Assembly: GCF_014397785.1 (NCBI RefSeq)
Contig: NZ_VZQQ01000023.1
Span: 1 to 64,000 of the forward strand
Direction of reading: 5' to 3'
Source: Paraburkholderia podalyriae
GTDB lineage: Bacteria; Pseudomonadota; Gammaproteobacteria; Burkholderiales; Burkholderiaceae
Length of the DNA: 64,000 bases
Shown here: piece by piece, positions 32,795 through 39,411 of the stretch
Numbering within the stretch: position 1 is the first letter of the stretch
How the letters are laid out: the number at the start of each line of letters is the position of its first letter
Notes under the pieces: generated by a model
The model's database searches: none
Seen by the model: the letters and a program-made list of their open reading frames with translations, nothing else
Told to the model about the DNA's origin: nothing
Position numbers and translations under genes: made by a program

Positions 32795-34174
32795 ATGCAC
32801 CTGGCGACGCGCTGCCCCTTCTGCGAAACTGTCTTCCGTCTGCAACCGGCGCAGCTTGCGCAGCGCCGCGGCCTCGTGCGGTGCGGGCATTGCGAGGAAG
32901 TCTTCGACGCGTCGAGCAGTCTGTTCGACGTCTCCGAAGGCGGCGATTTTTCCACGGCCAAACCGGTTGCCGCCGCTGCGGCGATCGAGGCGCTGTCCGG
33001 TGTGCGGCAGCAGCGGCCGGACTTCAGCAACGACGCGTGGGGCCCGCAGGCGCCGGCTTCTGACCAGGTCTCCACCAGCATTGCCGGCAGCACGCTCGAC
33101 AGCCGTTTGCGCGACCACGCGAGCAGCGTGCCGCTCGCGACGCTACCGCCTGGCAACGAGCACGCACCCGTCACATCAGGCACTCCGCGCCAGCCGACCG
33201 AACCGCAATTGCGCGCCGGCGCTTTCACGGCGCCGCTACCCGAGGACGATGAGCCGACGCTGGCCGACGCGCCGCTCGATCCGTTTGCCTATCCGTCTGA
33301 CGACGCGCTTGATGAACCGCCCGTCGTCGCGCCCACCACCCCTCCTGCCCGACCGCGAGTCGAAGACGAAGCGCCGCGCGTCTGGCACAAGATCGAGCGC
33401 CCCGAGCCGTCCACGCTCGACGAACCGGCGTTGCGCGAACCAGCAAGCCTGCATCGCATACCCGACAACGAGCCGCGCTTCGGACCGGTCGGTGCGGGGC
33501 CGGCCAGCTTCGGCGCCGCCGCAGGCCCGGGCGCCGCGCGTGGTTCTGGCGCCGGCGGTCCCGGCGGTCCGCGGCCGCCGAACGGTCCTTCGCCCGCTGC
33601 ATCGAGCGGTGAACCGTTCTCGGTCAACCCTCCCGTCGGCGACGGCGCTGATCCGTTCCCGGTCGTGCGAGAAACCCGCCCCGCGGACGCCGGGCGCGTC
33701 GGCTGGATCGTGGCCGGCGTGGTGCTCGCCACGCTGCTCGTCATCGCACTGCTCGCGCAACTCGCGTGGTGGCAACGCGAGACCGTGATGATCAACCTGC
33801 CGCGCTCGCAGATCCTGTACGCGCAGGTCTGTGCGCGTCTCGGCTGTCAGCTGACGCCGCCGCACGACATCGAAGGCCTGCTGGTCGAGCCTTCCGATTT
33901 GCGGCAGATCGACGGCCCGCACAAGCTCGAACTGAAGATGCCGCTGCACAACCGCCTGAACATCGCGCTCGCTTACCCCGCGATCGAACTCACGCTGCTC
34001 GACGATCAGAACAACGTCGCTGTGCGGCGCGTGCTGTGGCCGCAGGATTACGTGCCGCCCGGCACCGTAATCGCGTCCGGCCTGCCCGCGCACGCGACGC
34101 AAACGATGATCGTGCACCTCGACACCGGCACGGCGATCGCCTCCAATTTTCGCGTACAGATTTTTTATCCGTAG
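32795..34174 (+). CDS. DUF3426 membrane protein with N-terminal zinc ribbon
   Basis: This 459-residue protein starts MHLATRCPFCETVFRLQ, a zinc ribbon with cysteines at 7, 10, 30 and 33 (MJ0042-type finger). A long Pro/Ala/Asp-rich region without structure (about 50-295) follows, then one membrane span (302-326), then a C-terminal DUF3426 domain ending NFRVQIFYP. Function is unknown; the finger would face the cytoplasm. The gene follows prmA by 47 bases and belongs to the same neighbourhood in related genomes. Confidence 0.9.
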   Translation: MHLATRCPFCETVFRLQPAQLAQRRGLVRCGHCEEVFDASSSLFDVSEGGDFSTAKPVAAAAAIEALSGVRQQRPDFSNDAWGPQAPASDQVSTSIAGSTLDSRLRDHASSVPLATLPPGNEHAPVTSGTPRQPTEPQLRAGAFTAPLPEDDEPTLADAPLDPFAYPSDDALDEPPVVAPTTPPARPRVEDEAPRVWHKIERPEPSTLDEPALREPASLHRIPDNEPRFGPVGAGPASFGAAAGPGAARGSGAGGPGGPRPPNGPSPAASSGEPFSVNPPVGDGADPFPVVRETRPADAGRVGWIVAGVVLATLLVIALLAQLAWWQRETVMINLPRSQILYAQVCARLGCQLTPPHDIEGLLVEPSDLRQIDGPHKLELKMPLHNRLNIALAYPAIELTLLDDQNNVAVRRVLWPQDYVPPGTVIASGLPAHATQTMIVHLDTGTAIASNFRVQIFYP

Positions 34175-34185
34175 CGTACCCTCGC

Positions 34186-34207
34186 GCGCCCGCTCCCGAG
34201 CGGGCGC
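34186..34207. other. Strong hairpin between the DUF3426 gene and tpx
   Basis: GCGCCCGCT (34186-34194) and AGCGGGCGC (34199-34207) pair around CCCG, 11 bases after the DUF3426 stop. The T-run is poor (ATCATTGTC), so it is at best a weak terminator. Confidence 0.5.
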
Positions 34208-34246
34208 ATCATTGTCATCACTGACACCTTTTTCGGAGCACAACAC

Positions 34247-34759
34247 ATGAGTCAAGTCACGAGTCAAGTCACGCTGGGTGGCAACCCGATCGAAGTAAGC
34301 GGCACGTTCCCGTCGATCGGCCAGCAGGCCGCCGCGTTCTCGCTGGTCGGCCGAGACCTGAAGCCGCTGACGCTCGCCGACTTCGCCGGCAAGCGCAAGG
34401 TGCTCAACATCGTCCCGAGCCTCGACACGCCGACCTGCGCGACGTCGACGCGCAAGTTCAACGAAGCCGCCGCGAAGCTCAGCAACACGGCCGTCATCGT
34501 CGTCTCGGGCGACCTGCCGTTCGCGGCGTCGCGCTTCTGCACGACCGAGGGCATCGAGAACGTGGTGACCGCATCGACGTTCCGCGGCCACGAGTTCGCG
34601 CAAGCGTACGGCGTCGACATGACGAGCGGTCCGCTGACCGGCTTGACCGCGCGCGCGGTCGTCGTGCTCGACGAAAACGACAAGGTCGTGCACGCCGAGC
34701 TGGTTGGCGAAATCAAGAACGAGCCGAACTACGACGCAGCGCTCGCCGCGCTGAAGTAA
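34247..34759 (+). CDS. tpx: Thiol peroxidase Tpx
   Basis: Tpx reduces hydrogen and alkyl peroxides using thioredoxin. The 170-residue atypical 2-Cys peroxiredoxin shows VLNIVPSLDTPTCATSTRKFNE with peroxidatic cysteine 64 and PFAASRFCTTEGIENV with resolving cysteine 98, the spacing expected for Tpx. The N-terminus contains a short duplication, SQVTSQVT, coded by a repeated AGTCAAGTCACG at 34249-34260 and 34264-34275, which adds a few residues before the usual VTLGGNPIEV. GGAG lies nine bases before the ATG. Confidence 0.96.
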   Translation: MSQVTSQVTLGGNPIEVSGTFPSIGQQAAAFSLVGRDLKPLTLADFAGKRKVLNIVPSLDTPTCATSTRKFNEAAAKLSNTAVIVVSGDLPFAASRFCTTEGIENVVTASTFRGHEFAQAYGVDMTSGPLTGLTARAVVVLDENDKVVHAELVGEIKNEPNYDAALAALK

Positions 34760-34852
34760 GCCCTCTCGCGCACGAACGACAGCACCACGCCTCGCGCGGC
34801 GCTGTCGCTGCGTCGCGTGTCTTCCCACCGCTTTGATACAGGAATGCTCGCC

Positions 34853-35791
34853 TTGGCTACGCTCATCTGCGGCTCGCTCGCGTACGACAACATCATGACC
34901 TTCGAAGGCCGCTTTCGGGAGCACATCCTGCCCGAGCAGGTCCACATCCTGAACGTGAGCTTTCTCGTGCCGACCATGCGTCGCGAGTTCGGCGGCTGCG
35001 CGGGCAACATCGCCTATGCGCTGAATCTGCTCGGCGGCGACGCGCGCATCATGGGCGCGATCGGCGCCGTCGACGCGCAGCTCTATCTGGACCGCCTCGC
35101 GCAGCTCGGCCTGTCGACGCAAAGCGTGCTCGTCGTGCCCGACACCTATTCCGCGCAGGCGATGATCACGACCGACCTCGAGAATAACCAGATCACCGCG
35201 TTCCATCCGGGCGCGATGATGCAGTCGCATCTGAACCGCGCTGACGAAGTGGAAGGCCTGACGCTCGGCATCGTCGCCCCGGACGGCTACGACGGCATGG
35301 TTCAGCACGCCGAACAGCTTGCCGCCGCGGGCGTGCCGTTCATCTTCGATCCCGGCCAGGGTTTGCCGCTGTTCGACGGCGAGACGCTGCGGCGCATCAT
35401 TGAACTTGCCACCTATGTTGCGGTCAACGATTACGAAGCCAGGCTGGTGAGCAACAAGACCGGTTGGTCGATCGAACAGATCGCCAGCAAGGTCGACGCG
35501 CTAATCATCACGCTCGGCGAGAAGGGTGCACAGATTCATCACGGCGGCGGTATCGAAGAGATTCCGGCGGTCACGGCGAAACAGGTGCTCGATCCCACCG
35601 GTTGCGGCGACGCGTTTCGCGGCGGCCTGCTCTACGGTATCGAGAAGGGCCTCGGCTGGACCACGACCGGCCGTCTCGCCAGCCTGATGGGCGCTCTGAA
35701 GATCGAGCATCAAGGCCCGCAAAACTACGCGCCCAGCCGGGCGGAAATCAACGAGCGGTTCAAGCAGGCCTTCGGATACGACCTGCACTGA
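34853..35791 (+). CDS. PfkB-family carbohydrate/nucleoside kinase
   Basis: This 312-residue ribokinase-fold protein has GGCAGNIAYALNLLGGDARIMGAIG near the start (the GG switch), VNDYEARLV (N-x-x-E) and DPTGCGDAFRGGLLYGI at 247-263 with catalytic aspartate 253. It resembles the Burkholderia kinases annotated as adenosine or broad-range nucleoside kinases; the exact substrate is uncertain. AGGA at 34840-34843 sits nine bases before TTG at 34853, giving the usual start M-ATLICGSLAYDN, and is too close to the ATG at 34844, so a TTG start is chosen. Confidence 0.87.
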   Translation: MATLICGSLAYDNIMTFEGRFREHILPEQVHILNVSFLVPTMRREFGGCAGNIAYALNLLGGDARIMGAIGAVDAQLYLDRLAQLGLSTQSVLVVPDTYSAQAMITTDLENNQITAFHPGAMMQSHLNRADEVEGLTLGIVAPDGYDGMVQHAEQLAAAGVPFIFDPGQGLPLFDGETLRRIIELATYVAVNDYEARLVSNKTGWSIEQIASKVDALIITLGEKGAQIHHGGGIEEIPAVTAKQVLDPTGCGDAFRGGLLYGIEKGLGWTTTGRLASLMGALKIEHQGPQNYAPSRAEINERFKQAFGYDLH

Positions 35792-35816
35792 TATCGCGTG
35801 CTATGGGAGTTTGGGA

Positions 35817-36293
35817 ATGAGAACACCGAGTCGCCTGATCGTCGCCAGCCTGATCGCCGGTTCGCTGGCCATGTCGGGGTGTGCGGTCAACAGCAGCTCT
35901 CCCGACGTTTTCACCGCTTCGCAGGCGCAACGTGAACAGACGGTTCGCATGGCTACGGTGGATAGCGTGCGCGCGGTGCGGATCAGTGCGAACAACGGTC
36001 AGCCGAGCGGGGTCGGCGCGCTCGGTGGCGCGGCGCTCGGCGCGCTCGCCGGCAGTACGATCGGCGGCGGACGTGGCTCGGTCGCGACGGGTATCGTCGG
36101 CGGCATCGGTGGTGCGGTCGCCGGCAATGCAGTCGAAAACCGCGTCGCGATGCGCGACGGTATTGAAATCACCGTGCGGCTCGACAACGGCGATATGCGC
36201 GCCATCACCCAAACTGCGACCGGCGAGATCTTCCGCGCCGGTGATCGCGTGAGGCTGCTGTCCAGCGGCGGCGTCACGCGCGTCACGCACTAA
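35817..36293 (+). CDS. Glycine-zipper outer-membrane lipoprotein, SlyB/Pcp type
   Basis: This 158-residue protein has a lipoprotein signal with lipobox LAMSGC (cysteine 22), then a glycine-zipper region (about 65-105: GALGGAALGALAGSTIGGG and GIVGGIGGAVAGNAVEN) as in SlyB/Pcp 17-kDa lipoproteins, then a small beta domain, EITVRLDNGDMRAITQTA. These proteins support outer-membrane integrity and often answer to PhoP/Q-like stress. GGGAG lies seven bases before the ATG at 35817. It is 25 bases from the kinase gene. Confidence 0.9.
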   Translation: MRTPSRLIVASLIAGSLAMSGCAVNSSSPDVFTASQAQREQTVRMATVDSVRAVRISANNGQPSGVGALGGAALGALAGSTIGGGRGSVATGIVGGIGGAVAGNAVENRVAMRDGIEITVRLDNGDMRAITQTATGEIFRAGDRVRLLSSGGVTRVTH

Positions 36294-36405
36294 GCGCAGC
36301 TTCCCTCTCTCGAGCGACCGCGCGTAGTTTGGCGCCGCGACGACGACTTCACACGCATGCGCCCTCGCGGGTTCATGCGTGTTTTCTCTTTTTGGAACGA
36401 CGGGC

Positions 36406-36457
36406 AAAAAAAACGCGCCACCGGCACACCGGTAACGGGACGTTGACCGGGTGGCGC
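36406..36457 (-). terminator. Rho-independent terminator for the H1-like gene
   Basis: On the minus strand GCGCCACC (36450-36457) pairs with GGTGGCGC (36415-36422), followed by eight T (A-run 36406-36413). An inner CCGG-CACA-CCGG stem lies in the loop. It gives the H1-like mRNA a 3' untranslated region of about 150 bases that includes the hexamer repeat. Confidence 0.7.
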
Positions 36458-36511
36458 TCGCACGAACTCGAGCACGACCCGGTCATCCGACACATCGTGC
36501 GACGTGTCGAC

Positions 36512-36553
36512 CTACTGCTACTGCTACTGCTACTGCTACTGCTATTGCTACTG
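36512..36553. repeat. Seven-copy hexamer repeat (CTACTG) next to the H1-like stop codon
   Basis: Five perfect CTACTG units (36512-36541) are followed by CTATTG and CTACTG. On the H1-like strand the array begins one base after the TAA stop and reads Ala-Val codons in frame. It lies outside the coding part, so copy-number changes would alter only the mRNA tail unless the stop were lost. Confidence 0.85.
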
Positions 36554-36554
36554 C

Positions 36555-37181
36555 TTACGGACGGCTGCCCGTCGGGAACGGCCATGCCGCTGCCGGGTTC
36601 AGCGCGGTCTTCACCGTCGCCGCCGGTGCGCTCGAGACAGCAGGCGCAGCGGGAGCAGGCGCGGCCTTCTTGGCGACAGCCTTCTTCGCAGGCGCAGCCT
36701 TCTTCGCAGGCGCGGCGGCCTTCTTCGCGGCAGCCTTCTTGGCAGGTGCGGCTTTCTTGGCTGCAGCCTTTTTCGCAGGCGCCGCCTTCTTGGCAGCGGC
36801 CTTCTTCGCCGGTGCCGCCTTCTTCGCCGCGGCCTTCTTCGCCGGTGCCGCCTTCTTCGCTGCGACCTTCTTCACCGCGGCTTTCTTCGCCGGTGCTGCC
36901 TTCTTCGCCGCGACTTTCTTCGCCGCAACCTTCTTCGCCGCGACCTTCTTCGCCGCGACCTTCTTCACTGCGGCTTTCTTCGCCGGCGCTGCCTTCTTCG
37001 CCGCGACCTTCTTGGCTGCAACCTTCTTGGCTGCAACCTTCTTGGCTGCGACCTTCTTCACTGCGACCTTCTTCGCGGCGACCTTCTTGGCCGGAGCAGC
37101 CTTCTTGGCCGGAGCAGCCTTCTTGGCTACGGTCTTCTTTGCTGCGGACTTCTTGGCCGCGGCTTTCTTTGCAGTTGCCAT
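36555..37181 (-). CDS. Histone H1-like lysine/alanine-rich DNA-binding protein
   Basis: This 208-residue protein is built almost wholly of K-K-A-A-P-A and K-K-V-A-A units (about 30 KK pairs from residue 5 to 180), like the C-terminal arm of eukaryotic H1 and the bacterial H1-like proteins of Bordetella and Chlamydia. It ends with a non-repetitive APAAPAVSSAPAATVKTALNP tail. Such proteins bind DNA non-specifically and compact the nucleoid. GGAG stands six bases before the second of two adjacent ATGs (37181), preferred over 37184. Internal repeats make length variation between strains likely. Confidence 0.93.
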   Translation of the reverse strand: MATAKKAAAKKSAAKKTVAKKAAPAKKAAPAKKVAAKKVAVKKVAAKKVAAKKVAAKKVAAKKAAPAKKAAVKKVAAKKVAAKKVAAKKVAAKKAAPAKKAAVKKVAAKKAAPAKKAAAKKAAPAKKAAAKKAAPAKKAAAKKAAPAKKAAAKKAAAPAKKAAPAKKAVAKKAAPAPAAPAVSSAPAATVKTALNPAAAWPFPTGSRP

Positions 37182-37615
37182 CATTTTCTCCTTCAGGTTT
37201 TCAGATGAGGTCAGTTCAAACTACACCCTTCGTCAAAACCCGCTTCCCGCGGACGCTTCTCAGGGCGCGCGCTACGAAGCGGGCTATTCATCGGCGTACG
37301 CAGGTGCGGCGCGCTTACGCTAATGAATGCGGTAAGGCGCGCCGTGCCCCAAGGCACCGCGCGCCAAATCTGGTCGACGTCGCAAGGCGACGCCGGCAAT
37401 TGCTTGATCGGGCCGCCGGCAACGACGCCAACGGCTTTTTCCGGGGGGAAGTTTGCCCATCCCACTGAAGGGTCCGCAAAGTGCCTGTCATGTTTGTGGG
37501 CCGTCAAGGCACCGGGCACGCTTTGCATCAGGCCGTTCTGCTCCTAACCCGGGGCGCCGCGGCCACAGGCGGCGGCATCCCCATCAATGAATACATCTGC
37601 GACGCGAATCCCGGC
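37182..37615. other. Intergenic region between the H1-like gene and nrdB
   Basis: About 430 bases with no gene I can support. Short open frames on both strands here have no recognisable motifs or convincing ribosome binding sites. The region must contain the H1-like promoter and the end of the nrdB transcript, but I saw no clear -35/-10 pair or T-tailed hairpin. Confidence 0.5.
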
Positions 37616-38851
37616 TTACTCCCAGGACAGCGCACCGCCAGTCTGATATTCGATCACTCGCGTCTCGAAGAAATTGCGTTCCTTCTTCAGGTCGATCATC
37701 TCGCTCATCCACGGGAACGGGTTTTCCTCGTTCGGGTACAGCGGATCGAGACCGATCTGCTGGCAACGGCGGTTGCAGATGAAGCGCAGATAGCTCTTGA
37801 ACATCGACGCGTTGAGGCCGAGCACGCCGCGCGGCATCGTATCTTCGGCGTAGCGGTATTCGAGCTCGACCGCCTGCTGGAAGATCGCGCGAATTTCGGC
37901 GCGAAACTCAGCCGTCCACAGGTGCGGGTTTTCGAGTTTGATCTGGTTGATCAGGTCGATGCCGAAGTTGCAGTGCATCGACTCGTCGCGCAGGATGTAC
38001 TGGTACTGCTCCGCCGCGCCGGTCATCTTGTTCTGGCGGCCGAGCGCCAGGATTTGCGTAAAGCCGACGTAGAAGAACAGGCCTTCCATCACACAGGCGA
38101 ACACGATCAGCGAGCGCAGCAGCGTCTGGTCTGCTTCGAGCGTACCGGTCTTGAAGGCCGGGTCGGTCAGCACGTGGATGTACGGAATCAGAAATTCGTC
38201 TTTCGCGCGGATCGACGGGACCTCGTGATACGCGTTGAAGATTTCGCCCTCGTCGAGACCCAGCGACTCGACGATGTACTGGTAAGCGTGCGTATGGATC
38301 GCCTCTTCGAACGCCTGGCGCAGCAGGAACTGGCGGCATTCGGGCGCCGTGATGTGGCGGTAGGTGCCCAGCACGATGTTGTTGGCGGCGAGCGAGTCGG
38401 CCGTCACGAAGAAGCCCAGGTTGCGCTTGACGACGCGGCGCTCGTCTTCGGTCAGCCCGTTCGGGTCTTTCCACAGGGCGATGTCGCGCGACATGTTCAC
38501 TTCCTGCGGCATCCAGTGGTTGGCGCAACCCGCCAGATACTTTTCCCAGGCCCACTTGTACTTGAACGGCACCAGTTGATTGACGTCAGTCTGGCCGTTG
38601 ATGATGCGCTTGTCGGCGACATTGACGCGCGCTTCCGAAGCAGCCGCCGCGTTGTCAGCCGCATTGCCAACATGAGCGACGGGAGCGACAGCGATGTCGT
38701 TCGCGAAGACTTCTTGAGCGGAGGGAGCATGCCGAGCGGAGCGCGTTCCGATTTGCGAATCCACAGCCGACCCCGCAGCGTTGCGCAACACGTTCGGTTG
38801 CGTCGCGCTCGAGGGAGTTACGGCAGCGATCTCGTCATCCCAGTTGAGCAT
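37616..38851 (-). CDS. nrdB: Class Ia ribonucleotide reductase, beta subunit (R2)
   Basis: NrdB holds the di-iron tyrosyl radical used by NrdA to make deoxyribonucleotides. The 411-residue protein has a low-complexity lead (about 15-75), then FFVTADSLAANNIVLGTY, LLRQAFEEAIHTHAYQYIVE, CVMEGLFFYVGF and LRDESMHCNFGIDLIN, which supply the iron ligands, and ends with EYQTGGALSWE, the C-terminal peptide that docks on R1. MLNWDDE at 38851 has GGTGA six bases upstream; two earlier in-frame ATGs are weaker. nrdB lies 560 bases downstream of nrdA, not adjacent. Confidence 0.96.
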   Translation of the reverse strand: MLNWDDEIAAVTPSSATQPNVLRNAAGSAVDSQIGTRSARHAPSAQEVFANDIAVAPVAHVGNAADNAAAASEARVNVADKRIINGQTDVNQLVPFKYKWAWEKYLAGCANHWMPQEVNMSRDIALWKDPNGLTEDERRVVKRNLGFFVTADSLAANNIVLGTYRHITAPECRQFLLRQAFEEAIHTHAYQYIVESLGLDEGEIFNAYHEVPSIRAKDEFLIPYIHVLTDPAFKTGTLEADQTLLRSLIVFACVMEGLFFYVGFTQILALGRQNKMTGAAEQYQYILRDESMHCNFGIDLINQIKLENPHLWTAEFRAEIRAIFQQAVELEYRYAEDTMPRGVLGLNASMFKSYLRFICNRRCQQIGLDPLYPNEENPFPWMSEMIDLKKERNFFETRVIEYQTGGALSWE

Positions 38852-39050
38852 AAATGTCACCATCAATTTAGAACGGTTTGTACCATCTTTTCACGAGCGA
38901 TAAAAGAGTTCACTCGCGAAAATTCCTGTTTTCGATTCGCGTTGCTACGTTCATACAACACTTTGTTCGACATGCTGTGCGTGAGGCGTCGAGTGACGCG
39001 TGATGAACGCGTGTTGAACAGGTGTTGCCGAGGTCCTTCGCGAACTCGAA

Positions 39051-39082
39051 GAGCAACGTTTCGACACGACGTTTCGTTGCTC
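39051..39082. repeat. 8-bp inverted repeat upstream of nrdB
   Basis: GAGCAACG (39051-39058) and CGTTGCTC (39075-39082) are perfect complements, extended imperfectly inward. There is no following T-run. It may be an operator or a leader stem. Confidence 0.45.
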
Positions 39083-39265
39083 TATCTATATGTATTGCGC
39101 AGTGCGTTCGCGGCATCGGTTGACTGATCGGTGCCGCGCGAGCCGCTCATCGCGAGGGTCGGCGGTGAGCCGCGTTGACCATCTTGCGTCAGCGTTGGCG
39201 GGTGAAGTGCGATGTCATGTCGAGCGATCGTCTGGTGTTGCCAACTGCTGTGTTGCTTCGCTGCA

Positions 39266-39307
39266 TCGATGAGCGGTGAGACTTCGATACGGCTCACCGC
39301 TCATCGA
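39266..39307. repeat. Perfect 15-bp inverted repeat downstream of nrdA
   Basis: TCGATGAGCGGTGAG (39266-39280) and CTCACCGCTCATCGA (39293-39307) flank a 12-base loop, about 105 bases after the nrdA stop. The stem is strong enough to stop exonucleases or shape nrdA/nrdB read-through. No T-run follows on either strand, so it is not a standard terminator. Confidence 0.7.
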
Positions 39308-39411
39308 CCTGCTTCTACTTCATCGACGACGCTGTGGCTCGCCGTCTGCGGGATAGCTCCTACGACCCTCGCGTGCAATCAGCAAGCATCGCTCCCGCTG
39401 CTTGCCTCTCT

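Larger units (their letters stand above)
38852..39411 (-). other. nrdA-nrdB intergenic region with two strong hairpins
   Basis: This 560-base gap has no supported gene. It holds two perfect inverted repeats: 39266-39280 with 39293-39307 (15 bp) and 39051-39058 with 39075-39082 (8 bp). It probably contains the nrdB promoter, because a 560-base leader is unusual inside an operon, but no clear -35/-10 pair was found. Confidence 0.55.

Noticed and set aside
36512..36553. CTACTG repeats as a CRISPR array
   Set aside because: The units are six bases with no spacers; it is a simple tandem repeat.
36451..37323. Ala/Phe-rich plus-strand frame opposite the H1-like gene
   Set aside because: AAGAAGGC-type repeats read backwards give Ala-Phe repeats that mimic membrane segments. 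The minus strand has the ribosome site and the known protein type.
37211..37528. 105-codon minus-strand frame between the H1-like gene and nrdB
   Set aside because: No motif, no convincing ribosome site, and mixed composition; it may be chance in GC-rich DNA.
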